DNA of 64,000 nucleotides from NCBI GenBank assembly GCA_946811695.1, contig OX328123.1, forward strand, positions 124,917,896-124,981,895, in the 5' to 3' direction. The position numbers were made by a program, and so were the translations under genes. The notes beneath the pieces are model-generated. The model did not search any database, was not told the origin of the DNA, and was given only the letters and a program-made list of their open reading frames with translations. Origin of the DNA: Gonocerus acuteangulatus (Eukaryota; Arthropoda; Insecta; Hemiptera; Coreidae). This document shows positions 46,353 through 57,066 of the stretch, one piece after another. The stretch's first letter is position 1. Every line of letters starts with the position of its first letter.

Positions 46353-46799
46353 TGTCAGAACCACAAATCCGCCAACGTTCTGGGTTGTCGGAACCGCACG
46401 TGGCTGATTCGTAGGATTCCCGGAAGACCTGACAAGAGTTTCTCGTCCAGCCACGTGCTGAAGCATGAGTGGGGTAAAAAGGGTATAAAAAGAGCTGGCT
46501 TACCTCCGACGAGGCAGAGTCCACGCCCGTTCCTGAGGTCTTGGCCGAGATGGCGATGAGAGGTAGATCAGCTCCAAATACTCTTATAATCTCCCCCAAA
46601 TGATCATATTTGATAACTCCATGTAGCCGTCTCCCTCTCACTCAACCTTTTCTTTCATCTTAGCGATGTTTTATGATATTTATGTATGTAATATTAACGT
46701 GATTGTAAATTATTGTTTTGAACGGAATTTCCACTTCTCTAAAATATTTCCCCTTTATCTATTCCCTTAAATCCTGACCTTGCTAATCGGTCCCTTACA
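46353..46799 (+). mobile_element. Candidate solo LTR or promoter segment with TATA box
   Basis: The segment starts TGTCAGAACCACAAATCCGC and can be closed at CTAATCGGTCCCTTACA, giving TGT...ACA termini typical of LTRs. A strong TATA box (GGGTATAAAAAGAG, TATAAAA at 46484-46490) is followed after about 25-30 bases by TTACCTCCGACGAGGCAGAG. The segment is clearly less AT-rich than its surroundings. Against an LTR: I find no 4-6-bp flanking duplication and no second LTR. A 141-codon frame (46216-46641) runs antisense through it and is not recognised. Confidence 0.35.
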
Positions 46800-46924
46800 G
46801 AATAATGTGTACTTAATGATATTTGACCTTTTGCCACATAAAATACATATAGAAATAAAGGGTTACCATCTTATAATAATATTTTAAAAGAATTTACAGT
46901 AGATACTGATGCTAATAAAAAGGA

Positions 46925-47040
46925 AGGTTCCTTGATTCTTTGTTTTTTTGTTTGTTTGAAATATTTAGGGCAAAAAACCTCATGGTCGTCAGCGCCCTGC
47001 AAAATAAACATGGCACACGAATGAACATCCATGCTCTTGG
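46925..47040 (-). mobile_element. SINE tail-like fragment
   Basis: The minus strand reads GCAGGGCGCTGACGACCATG, then AGGTTTTTTGCCCTAAATAT. It is a diverged version of the self-complementary tail (GGGC...GCCC). No head is attached. Confidence 0.45.
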
Positions 47041-47299
47041 ATTTTATTAACCTTGAGGTCTCGATTTCTTCTCCCCCCCCCTTTTTTTAGTAGACTTCTG
47101 TTAAGATTTAATGGTATAACTCATGAAATTTTTTCTTTAATTTTATTCTACAGTTTTTAAAATAAATATCATTTTCCGCGATTATTATTATTATAAGATT
47201 ATTATTATTTTTGAAACATTTTCGTTTCTATTACCATCCAGGAACAGCAAATGTCTAAAAGATTGTGCCTTATGATTATGTTCTGTTTTCAATGGAAGA

Positions 47300-47375
47300 A
47301 AAATCTCTTCTCCTGGTGGGACTCGAATCTAAGACGAACTACACGCAGACCAATTAGGCCAAAATTATACTTTTA
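47300..47375 (-). mobile_element. Possible tRNA-like SINE head
   Basis: The minus strand has GGCCTAATTGGTCTGCGTGT and, about 25 bases on, AGATTCGAGTCCCACCAGGA. TTCGAGTCCCACCAGG is a convincing T-arm/B-box. The A box is weaker. A functional tRNA is unlikely because the acceptor stem cannot be closed. Confidence 0.4.
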
Positions 47376-48025
47376 CCAGATTAATTACATATATATACAA
47401 AGATAAAGTTTTTATTTATACAAAAATATCATTCAAAGGCGGGTGAGTAATTGAATAACATACTTTTTGGGCTTTGGGAAAGAATATGAGATAGATTTAA
47501 GAAATATATCTGACATAAATGGAACTCGAGTGGGCCGGCTTCAAATAAGCTTTCTCTTGATCATTTCTAAGCGAAGGTCCCTTTCTTGGAACAATCTCCT
47601 TTTCCTCTTTTTCCGTATTTTCAATCGGATAGTGCCTTAAAGGGCCTAAATCATCTCTGGATTTCATATGAAGGTTACTTTTTTTAATGTTCCTAATTTT
47701 TTTATGGCATCATAAGCCTTTATGGAAAGTCTTTTCAGCTTAAGTTGCACTTCTCAGTAGTAAATATTTTATCAAGAGCTCACAATTTCTGAGATTCAGT
47801 ACCAGTCAGTGATAATAATCTTAAACATTCTTGCTTCAGGGGATATTCCATAATTGGTGGTTTTGAAAACGTTCATCTATCTTTATAAGCTGAGTTTCAT
47901 TGCTAATAGATACCATATGAATGGCCTCTTCTGACTCGTAGAGTTGTATTTTATCTTACAAAAAAAAGAAAAATTTATTTAAATGAAATAATTCATGCTG
48001 ATCATTCGCCGCGGTATTCCTTTAC
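47376..48025. other. Unassigned stretch
   Basis: No gene or repeat identified. Bases 47520-47660 are somewhat less AT-rich. Confidence 0.35.
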
Positions 48026-48254
48026 ATCGTCGATACAAATGCAAAGTATCGAATGTGAAAAAAACAGCATTTTTCATTTTCAACCATCAATCTATCATGA
48101 TCTAGGTTCACACAGTGAAAGTGGAAAGTAACCACCGTCAAATGGTCGAATCTGCCGACTATTTAACTGTCCAAAAGCAAAGTAGTGAATGAAAGTTTTC
48201 CGCTCTGGAAAGTGGTGATTTTCGCATTGGATACTTTGCATTTGTATCGACGAT
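48026..48254. mobile_element. 229-bp MITE with ~35-bp TIRs
   Basis: ATCGTCGATACAAATGCAAA with GTATC at the left is matched by GATACTTTGCATTTGTATCG plus ACGAT at the right, nearly perfectly over 25 bp and more loosely beyond. The interior is non-coding. The target duplication is not certain. Confidence 0.75.
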
Positions 48255-48439
48255 ATCATGAATGTCTATTTCCCTTGAATTTCAATGTTTTCTCGTTTTC
48301 ATCTACAAATGCTTAAAATAGTTCTTCCATAAATATAAAAATTTAGGGAAAGACTTTTGTTAAATACAAAAATAGCAAATTGGAGGTTAATGCCAGCTTT
48401 TTATCGTTATCTTATATTTTATATTTCCGGAAGAAATCT

Positions 48440-48995
48440 ATTGAATCATGTAATCACGACTTCAGGACGTTTTGATTTGAAGATATTATTCAAAAATTCC
48501 GTCAAGAGTGCAAACACAAGAGCCACATTCCTTCGGAGAATATTTTACAGAAGTGATGAATAGTGTGAATAAAATTTCAATGTAGGCCGAAAGATGAGAT
48601 GAGATTGGATTATAATCGAATAATAAATGTATTAAGAAAACTATCTGCGATGTATATTGACAATATTCCGTAATAATATCTACATAGGAATTAGAAACAG
48701 TATTTATAATTCCGACTGGCATATACCTTATATGTCGAGTAGGAATGTGGTGGTATAGGGAAGATATTATGAAGCCACAATCTCTTGGATTAAGGTACGT
48801 CGGGTTTCCATGTCAGTTAACAATCCGACAGACAGTTATTATTAAATCTCTTACAAATATAACTTCTCGGCATTATGGAATAAACTCATAGGATTATGAC
48901 TAACTTATGAGACTTATATTAAATTTATTTCAAAGGAACAAGGAAATAAAAGTCCTATTCGCAGGAAATACGTCTTCCCTGCGCGTATCCATTGT
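48440..48995 (+). mobile_element. Fragments of hairpin-family subfamily II
   Basis: Bases 48470-48545 (GATTTGAAGATATTATTCAA, AAATTCCGTCAAGAGTGCAA, CATTCCTTCGGAG) match the 3' end region at 63748-63830. Bases 48945-48990 (AAAAGTCCTATTCGCAGGAA, ATACGTCTTCCCTGCGCG) resemble a 5' end. They may belong to two separate, broken copies. Confidence 0.45.
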
Positions 48996-50245
48996 GTTGC
49001 TTATATCAATTGGAAAGGTTGGAATAGAAACAGATAATATGCGAAATTTATTTTTATTTTATTTGATTGTTGAGTTCCGCAACATTGGCAACAAACTCAT
49101 TTTATGTTTGTTACGTCAAGAAGGATGAAAAAGAAAATCAATAAATTAAAAAACTTATATGTTAACAAAACGTAAAAAAGAAGATAAAGTAAAACAGAAC
49201 AAACAGTAACACTAAAGTAATAATTAGATGAAAACGTAAAATTTTGAAAAGTGGATGTGAATGTTCAATGAACTATTTACAGCTTGGTGTATATATTTGT
49301 GTTTTTCAAATTTTTAACCCTCCGTCGACCAAGGGGAGGGGGGCAGGCGGACCCCACGCACACTATTCTCCCACTCCCTTAAGACCACCATATTTCTTCC
49401 TTCCTGTTCTGTGAATACCTTTCTGCTCAGTAGTGCTCCAAAGACAGGTAGTGTCAAATCACTCATACAAAGGTACAAAATTTCTCGTAATTTGGTTTGT
49501 GCTTGAAACCTCTCACTTTCCCATTCGTATTGAATGTGAGTGTAAAACACCTACTCTAATGGCAAGTTGAAGAAACGTGAGGTTTTAGGTGCCACGATGC
49601 ACTGAAAACTTGCAGTAGCGTAAATTACGCGTTCTACCTTTTCGACGTCTACTAATTAAGCTGTATTACAAAGAACAAATGATACTAACTTGATTCCCAT
49701 TTAATTATCTTGTTTTATCGAAAAGTTCATTTTACTGCCAAGAGAAATTAAGAAAAAATTAACAAATAATAACAAATTAAGGACAACAGAGGAAAAAAAA
49801 AGTATATAATTTGTTTAACTTATGACACTGCTTAGTTTCGAAGGCTTTGCTAGTTAAGGAACATAATTTGTGAATAAGTCCCTTAGTGCTGACCTTACGG
49901 TAAAATATGCGTGGTTGTAGCGGGTAACAGCTGTCGTCTTCGTCCATTACAGTTACCGGAGAAGTTGCCCTCAGTCATAACTAGCTCCCCTAAATTCCTG
50001 TCCTGTTCTAACCGTCGACCGAACTACCTTTTAGGATAAAATCATTCTTTCAGCCGAGAGCATTAGTTTATCAGGAAAGTTTTTATTTTAACTGCGAAGT
50101 TTTCCTTGAGATTAGCATCGTACTCATTTTTGTATCACTTGAACGAATATATATTTTTACGTAGCGTAGAAAGTTTCCTACTATGTCTGTTATGTTATAG
50201 CTACACTTTAATAATGGAAAGAAGAACCCGTATTTTGGCGAAATC
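48996..50245. other. Unassigned stretch
   Basis: A 78-codon minus frame at 49314-49550 has balanced composition (HIQYEWESERFQAQTKLREI) but no known family. The phrase GCGGGTAACAGCTGTCGTCT (49918) recalls the repeat boundary at 636. No other feature. Confidence 0.35.
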
Positions 50246-50297
50246 AGCAAGACCGAATCTTATATAGATTATAATCTATATAAGATTCGGTCTTGCT
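50246..50297. repeat. Perfect 52-bp palindrome
   Basis: AGCAAGACCGAATCTTATAT plus AGATTA is followed without spacer by its exact complement. A second, imperfect inverted repeat follows at about 50300-50348 (AAACCAAACATTATACTAAT / ATTAATATAATGTTTGATTT). Confidence 0.97.
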
Positions 50298-50350
50298 TAA
50301 AAACCAAACATTATACTAATAATTATTAATATAATGTTTGATTTTTAATT

Positions 50351-50448
50351 ATTTTACTAATTCAGTCTCCTTATTTAGTTTCTAGTCAAGGGATACAGAT
50401 TTTACTAATTCAGTCTCCTTATTTAGTTTCTAGTCAAGGGATAAAGAT
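50351..50448. repeat. 48-bp tandem duplication, two copies
   Basis: ATTTTACTAATTCAGTCTCC, TTATTTAGTTTCTAGTCAAG, GGATACAG is repeated directly with one difference (ATACAG/ATAAAG). Its position beside the palindrome suggests a locally unstable site. Confidence 0.95.
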
Positions 50449-50700
50449 TTTCTTCTTTTGTTGTTCACATCGTTTGGTACAGAGCAGCGTACCTTTATCG
50501 TCATATTATTCAGGCGGTACGCCTTTATTGTGCAAAACCAGAGATTTCTGGATTATTTTTATTATTATTATTATTTTCGGGTTGTTTCGTCCGTTTCAGG
50601 GGGGTTCAATTTATTTGGGGGGATTTGTATCTAACCGAAATAAATAGTTTATGTTCGTAAGTGTAATACATGTGCTGGATATTTAAGAAGTATCTGGACG

Positions 50701-50969
50701 CATGGGCGTATATAGAAAATAATTTCGGAGGGGGCTGGGAAAATTTCGGCGGGGGGGGGTGTAGACCATTTCCGGGGTGTGGAATACTAACAATTTAGAA
50801 CTTGGAAGAGTTTTAGCCAAGTTAAACGCTATTACACCCAAAATAGAATATGTTTTATGAACTAAATGATCTTATTTAATTTATTTTTAAGGGTTTATTG
50901 CACATTTTTGACGATAAAATCAAAATTTCGGGGGGGGGGGGCTGCAGCCCCCCCTTATATACGCCCATG
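50701..50969. mobile_element. 269-bp MITE, CATGGGCGTATATA ends
   Basis: The left end CATGGGCGTATATAGAAAAT and the right end (complement CATGGGCGTATATAAGGGGG) share 14 bp exactly, followed by G-rich tracts on both sides. Flanks ATCTGGACG (left) and ATCTAACG (right) could be a decayed 8-bp duplication with one indel, which would make it hAT-like. That part is inference. Confidence 0.7.
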
Positions 50970-51150
50970 ATCTAACGATTACTTGTTCAGCGTGCTGTTG
51001 GAGGGCAGGTTATACACTCGCATGACTGCACTATGCATGTATCCATCACATTGCTTGCGTTGATGTGTATTTCTTGGCTACTTTCTGCCAGAAGCGAGAG
51101 AAAGATCACTCTCCTCCAAGCTCAAACCTACTGCCAGGTAGAACACCCAG

Positions 51151-51476
51151 CAGAGTTGGGCAAACGTTAGCGCGCGCTAAAAGCTGATACCTCTCCGCTA
51201 ATTTAGCGAAACTGTAGAAAGCCAGCGCTAATAATTAGCGGTTAGCGCTAACCGCTAATCTATTTATGAAATATCGTAATTGCTAATAGCTTAAGCTATA
51301 GTTACAAGTTTTAACTATAGCTTAAGCTATTAGCAATTACGATATTTCATAAATAGATTAGCGGTTAGCGCACTGACGCCGCTAACCGCTAATTATTAGC
51401 GCTGGCTTTCTACAGTTTCGCTAAATTAGCGGAGAGGTATCAGCTTTTAGCGCGCGCTAACGTTTGCCCAACTCTG
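51151..51476. mobile_element. Palindromic hAT MITE, CAGAGTTGGGCAAACG ends
   Basis: The element is almost one inverted repeat from end to end (arms about 155 bp; an extra ACTGACGCC-type segment in one arm). The exact 8-bp duplication ACACCCAG flanks it (51143-51150 and 51477-51484). TTAGCG/CGCTAA words are repeated many times. The first 14 bp are identical to the hAT at 24339-25120, while the subterminal words are entirely different. Confidence 0.96.
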
Positions 51477-51484
51477 ACACCCAG

Positions 51485-52459
51485 TATATGTCCTTAGGTT
51501 CGTAAAGCCTCAAGCAACTGTGCACATTAGTCGGTCCCTGCCTTCTTCTTCTTCTTATTATTATTATATTATATATTACATTATTTGTCTATGTTTTTAT
51601 ATGCTATTGGTGTAATATTTGTTTGTATTATCTATTCATTTTGAAGTCAGATTATTGTCTATCTAATTAATTGTAACTGTATGATATGCGCATAATTCGA
51701 CTGGGCCTTAGTTGCGGGTACTCATGATTAAATAACTAAAAAAAAAAAAAATAGATAGCAAGGGCGTAACTCCAATGTAATGTCAAGATGTAAGGTAATT
51801 AAATCAAAGAAGTAATTGTATAAACTCTTTATTGCTGGACTTTATAACAGAGTGCTGATGATGAGGCCTAAACGGCTCAGCACCTGATTAAAATGGACTT
51901 TCGTTTATGTTTTACTCATTCCAAAATAAGCCCACCATTCCGAAAAATTGAAAAGTTGGAAGTAAGTAAGTCCATGAAGAGAAAAATTCGTTTAAGGAAT
52001 AACAAATTGTTAAGTTTATGTTGCACAAGAGAGAGAAGCTCTATTCCCAATAATGAAAAGAAAGGTTTTTCCCAACTATATTGGATTGCTGACTCACACA
52101 GCATACTCATCAGACAGTAGAAATCTTAAACTAGGTAAAATTGAATTTACTGAAATGAAATTAATTAAAACAGGCATTTATAAAATAGATTCTATTTTAA
52201 AACATTAAAAACTAGTATTGTAATAGTAACAATTCTTTTAATAAGAATTATAAAGAAAAATTTAAGCGCAACGAACATATAAAAAAAGTTAGAACTACTT
52301 TCATGATAAAATTAATTTTTTTTCTATAATTTAAAGAATGTGTGATCCATTTTTAAACATAAAGGTACTTTTGGTCCTTAAGAAAAATACAATATTTTTT
52401 AACACTATGCTCGATAAATTATTCTTATAGATTTACATTTAGTTAATTATTATTAAATA
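51485..52459. other. Unassigned stretch, possible LINE 3' tail
   Basis: TTTATTGCTGGACTTTATAA, then GCTGATGATGAGGCCTAAAC, then GGCTCAGCACCTG (51827-51888) can form a small hairpin (GTGCTGA...TCAGCAC), a structure often found near non-LTR element 3' ends. Overlapping frames at 51893-52120 on both strands are not recognised. Confidence 0.35.
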
Positions 52460-52668
52460 TTTAACGTTCATTTATTATTAACTACGAATTTTAGGTCGGG
52501 TTATCTATAGGTTACCTACCTGGTTTTCTAGCGAGGATAGGGATAATGCCATTTCTTTTTTCTAAAAAAAAGCCACCACCCCTAGTGGGAATCGAACCCA
52601 TGAACCTTTGACACGGAGTGTTAAGTGCTCACGCCTTAACGCTCACGGCCACCGGGCCTCCGTATAAT
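52460..52668 (-). mobile_element. tRNA-derived SINE, long-arm head, ATAGATAACCCG body
   Basis: The minus strand head is GGAGGCCCGGTGGCCGTGAG, then CGTTAAGGCGTGAGC, with a perfect B box GGGTTCGATTCCC (52587-52599). The long spacing between A and B boxes fits derivation from a type II (Leu/Ser-like) tRNA. The body has GGCATTATCCCTATCCTCGC and GGTAACCTATAGATAACCCG, as at 8893. TTAATTATTA-like sequence on both sides may be the target duplication. Confidence 0.8.
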
Positions 52669-53792
52669 TAATTATTAAAGCTGTCATCCATGCTACCACT
52701 TCTAACCCCTGCACGAATCACCCAGCCTATAGTAATATTTCCACTCAAACTGTTGTGATATAATTTCATATATTCGATTGTGTTGAATTCATTTTGTCAA
52801 ATTCCACATTATCCTGAAGGGATAGGTGTCTTGGAATAAGAATAATTTTGTTCATTTCATTTATTGTAGCTGTTTATCTTGATCAAGATTAAAGCCTATA
52901 ACGAAGCCTCTTTTCTACAAATGTTTATTTATGAAAAAGAGTGCAAGGTTAATAAATTAAATTATTATCCTCGTTTAGATTAGTTAGTTGTTTTGTGCAG
53001 CTTTTCAGAAAGCTGATTGTTAGGGTTAATTTTGGAGGCCTTATAATTAAATTTTCTAAATTCTATATGCTCCTTGGAACGGTCTTTTCTATTCTCGACA
53101 ATGGAGTGCCATTCTTCTGAGCACGTAAACCATTTTCCCGGTAATAAAGAAAAGATTATGCCACTGATGACAATAAAATTAGATAAATATATGGTCATAC
53201 CATCTTACTTAAAAATTAGCTTCATCAGACCAATCAGCTTGTTAAGCTGTGTTAGAAAGAACGTATCGGCCAAAACAGGAGGATATTGGTTCAAATAACA
53301 CTCTGTTGAGTTAATTTTTCTAATACAAAATTACTTCATAAAAATTATTGTTGGAAATGTGAAATATCTAACTGGGAGCCAGCATTTCCATGTAATGCCA
53401 TGTATTACTTGAGCTTGTAGATTAGTAATGAATAGAAATGACATTCATTTGTAATAGGCTGCTGAGGTCGGAACAAGGGATATCCCCATTATTAACGAGG
53501 TAGGATTCTGGTAGTGCTGTTAGTGGCCACTGTCAGCGGGCTTCCGGATAACGACCAGCTCTCTGGGCCACATCGATTTGTTGTCAATCCGATACCAGCC
53601 ACAGCTATTCTATTCACATTTTACTAATCCCATCCTCTCCCTACTCAACATGTTCTCAATTTATTTTTACACGCAAATGTTTTTTATTTTATTTTTTTCA
53701 ACCTGACAGAAGGTCAAAACATATTCAAAATTTACTATACGTCAATATTTATTTACTTCATACATGTTCCATTCAGGCCTCTCCAGGAGCAT
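52669..53792. other. Unassigned stretch
   Basis: Overlapping frames near 52980-53298 lack motifs. Bases 53455-53620 are less AT-rich. At 53755-53790 a fragment of the CATGTT...GCCTCT.CAGG repeat (see 4058 and 19044) directly precedes a hairpin-family element. Confidence 0.4.
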
Positions 53793-55087
53793 AAAAAAAA
53801 AAACGAATTGCAGGAATTGTGTCATCTTAACGCGGCTCCGTTCTTATCACTAGTGTCATTTGGAAAGATTGAAATAGAACCAGCTATTATTTTGGTTCGA
53901 CCATTCGTGAAATGCGTTTATAGCCCCAGATACGTGACAAAGGGCCTTACTCTGACCTGGAAATACAAACTACAGCCGGGTCGGCCAGCCCCCACCATCC
54001 ACGATAATACAAAGAAGAAATACTGATTTCACAGTTCAATGCATTGAAAAATATCAAAACGTTTCTCATTTTCTTGTCCTCTTCTACTATAATACTAATT
54101 CCATAAATAAATGCAGGGGGCGAGGTTAGTTCAGTGGTCCCGAGCAAGCACTAAAGATTTTTTCTTATAGTGTCATCATTCATGGGTTGAATTCGGCCTC
54201 CCTGGCCGTCCCTAGGCCAACCCAGCCTTTAATAAATTTAATAATGGGTACCTTGGGTGCTAATAACTCCAGCAGTCGAAGCGGCCAAGGGGAAAATCAG
54301 GCGGCTGGAGCATAGTCAGATACCTCTATAGTATCTGCCCCTCGTGGCCTGTTACGGGACTGATTTTTTTTTATTTTTTTTTTTTTTTAATAAATGCAAT
54401 TTAAAAAAAAAACAAGTAATTAAAAAGTGAGCAAAACAACTACAAAAACCCGTTCAAAAGAACAAAACAAACGCATTTAATGTTTTAAGCACTTATTTGT
54501 CTGATTGACATCGCCTGATCGAAAATTGCTACAGAACCTTTTTTGTTGAAAATTTAGTAAGCTTTCGAATGGTTTCCTTCCACTTACCACAATTTCCTAC
54601 CCTTTTCGAGGTATTAAGGAAAATATACGAAGTTCCCCAAACATTCATGTCTATTAATAAAATATTTTATTCTAATTCTTCCTTAACTCCAAACGTAACG
54701 AAAATCTTTCGTTGTTTATATTTATTCGAATATTTTATTTCGAATATATTTTATTCGAAAAACATCTTTGTTTATAAGAATTTCAAGCACGTAGAAAATA
54801 TAATTCGGTGCTACCTAAACGGTAAGTACCTAAACCAAAAATTTCAACAACAATTTTCCCACTTTTCTCATAAACGGGCAAAGCTATCGCCCTAAAAATT
54901 GTTTTAACACTAACAATCACATTATGCAACCGTCACAATTTTTTTCACGCGACTTTCGCTCCAAAAACCATATTCCAGAGGACGGATTCTACTGGTTAAC
55001 AAACCCGACCTTTCAAATTAGACGAAAGATTTTTGTATCGAACTTCATAAAAAACGGACCATCTTGAGCCGAGGAGAGCGCGAACAG

Positions 55088-55133
<46 letters not shown>

Positions 55134-55267
55134 TTGGACCAACGTTATTTTCGTTCTCTAGGGGTTCTGAAACGAAAATTTTTCTAGTCAGCACTTCCGG
55201 ATTTCGTCACGTCAACCTTATAAGCGGGGGTTCCACTCTATGAAGGTAGTCAGGAACCGCTCTAAAA
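53793..55267 (+). mobile_element. Hairpin-ended element, subfamily I, full length with nested SINE
   Basis: The 5' end (GAATTGCAGGAATTGTGTCA, TCTTAACGCGGCTCCG) is diverged but alignable. The interior shows GTCTGATTGACATCGCCTGA, TTAGTAAGCTTTCGAATGGT and GGACGGATTCTACTGGTTAA. (TA)n at 55093-55131 follows GCGCGAACAGACAA. The end region TTCTAGTCAGCACTTCCGGA precedes a 3' stem-loop and CGCTCTAAAA. A T-tailed SINE occupies 54116-54388, leaving about 1.2 kb of element. Confidence 0.72.
54116..54388 (+). mobile_element. tRNA-derived SINE, T-tailed family, full length
   Basis: The head GGGGGCGAGGTTAGTTCAGT holds an A box (TTAGTTCAGTGG). A B-box-like GGGTTGAATTCGG follows at about 54184. The body includes GGTGCTAATAACTCCAGCAG, TCGAAGCGGCCAAGGGGAAA and GGCGGCTGGAGCATAGTCAG. 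The end is CGTGGCCTGTTACGGGACTG plus about 25 mostly T. The 10-bp duplication AATAAATGCA (54106-54115 and 54389-54398) is exact. Confidence 0.9.
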
Positions 55268-56530
55268 GAGGTATTTAACTCTGAACGTCCGTATCCGAAG
55301 TTTCCTCATAAAAACCGAAAACGCGTAAAGGCCGATTAACAGAAACCCGTCTCGTGACAGTGTCGAATCCAGGACGTGATTCTAACAACGCCGTGGTTTC
55401 ATTCTGATTTCACAGTGGTCAGTGTTTCGTCTGTCCCGTGTTTGGGAGCGCACTTGAGTGTCTTCTTTCGCTGATGAGCTTATGTAGACCGAAAAGGTTC
55501 TGGATGAAGAAAATGGAAATATGACGATAAAATATTTTGTAGGACTTATTGAAATGCTGAAATACTGGTGTTAGTGAGGAAGTCTCGTGGTACATGTGGG
55601 TTTTAAACGTTTTTATTTACAACGCTTTATCGAGTACTTGGTGCATTCAGGTTGTGAAGTTATGTTTAATGAAAGTCGTTTCTTAGTTTATTTTGAGTAG
55701 GAGAAACAAACAAAACTTAGCTATCGTCTCCGCTTAGTTTTACCTAACAGTGCATGTATTAAATTTGCTATCCTATAAAGTTCATCGCCGTACTCAGTCG
55801 TATTTGTACGCAGCCTAATAAAATTAAAGGAATCATTAGCGATGCGATTATTTTTCGAAAACGACCATTATTATTTCTGGAGTGAGTTGAACATTTCGAG
55901 TTAGCAAGTCACTGAACTTTAACAATGACCTCCACCTACTATCTCATATGAAAATGTTACATTTATTCCAGAAGTCCAAATTTTAATCATTTATTTATCC
56001 ATTTATTGAAATCTTTCGCAGCTATGTAAACATACTTTTAGATACATAGCGATGAACCTTTAAATCTGATATAGCTTTACATAGGGTTATAATTCATATT
56101 TATAATTAACTTATATAATTTACCTATTTACAATGGTGCAATAAAAAAATAACTTACTCCGAGTGAATGGGTGATTTAGATTCGAAAGTTACTTCAGGGT
56201 AATTATTGCTCGATTTCGATGCTGCGTATGTTTGGTGTACTGTCATAATGGATTAGTGTTAGTTGTGCTTTCTCTTGTGTACAATGAGGGGCAATATGTA
56301 AACGTTTCACATTTCTGCAATATGAATGCTTTTTAATGCACTCATTAATTTTAATGGACTTTATAATGTACTTTCCTTTAATGCGCCATTCACGATTTTC
56401 CCTTTTATGCCAAAAAGGGAAAAAAATATGAAGCAAATCCACATTACAATTTGGTGTGTTGCGTGAGGAATCTCTTAAGAGCATAAGCATTATTGCACCT
56501 GTAATTTCCGTGCCATTAGATAATCTAAAT
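55268..56530. other. Unassigned stretch between two hairpin-family copies
   Basis: Bases 55270-55620 are relatively CpG-containing (GACAGTGTCGAATCCAGGAC, GTTTCGTCTGTCCCGTGTTT) and unlike anything else in the window, so possibly single-copy. A 95-codon minus frame (56203-56490) is Lys/Arg/His-rich and not recognised. Confidence 0.35.
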
Positions 56531-57066
56531 ATGAAAAGTTCTGACTCACAGGAGATTCGTCATCTTAGCGCATTCCCGCTATTATGCTTAGTGCCATTTG
56601 GGTAGCATAAAATAGAAAGAGCTATTGATTTGTTTCAAACTTTAGTGAAAACTTTGAACATATGTAAAAATGTAAAATGAAATCATAAAGTGAAGCAAAA
56701 TGTTAGGCGCCACATTGGGAAGCCGAAAGTATCCTAAGAGAAAAGTACTCTATTTAAAAGCCGATTTCTCTAAATGAGATCGCTACATCAAGATCCCATA
56801 ACTACCGTATTCGTAGGAAATATAAGAAGTTCTCGAATAGATGCTTTACATTTATTTCGATATCTTGTTCTGTACCCAGTTATATAAAAATGCATCAGAA
56901 AAATCTAGATTTTGTTCCAATTTTCCTTAACAACGGTTATGGAAATCTTCTATGTTCTATGGGTTTTGAGCCGTGAAATATTTTGGTCGATACTTCCGGA
57001 TTGTGTCATGAAGCCTACCTCATGAGCGGTTTTCCTTCCTATAGAGAGGGGAAGGAAACGAGCTAA
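56531..57066 (+). mobile_element. Hairpin-ended element, subfamily I, internally deleted
   Basis: The 5' end is AAAAGTTCTGACTCACAGGA, then GATTCGTCATCTTAGCGCAT. The 3' end is GGTCGATACTTCCGGATTGT, then a stem-loop (GGTTTTCCTTCC / GGGAAGGAAAC) and GAGCTAAAAA. Only about 540 bp remain and the (TA)n is lost. Confidence 0.65.

Noticed and set aside
46216..46641. 141-codon minus frame as a gene (a phrase with SAKTSGTGVD faintly recalls IF-2-type GTPase segments)
   Set aside because: The resemblance is a few residues only, no G-domain motifs follow, and the frame runs antisense through a TATA-containing block.
52587..52668. Functional tRNA gene on the minus strand
   Set aside because: A and B boxes are good, but the acceptor stem does not close and the sequence continues into a SINE body.
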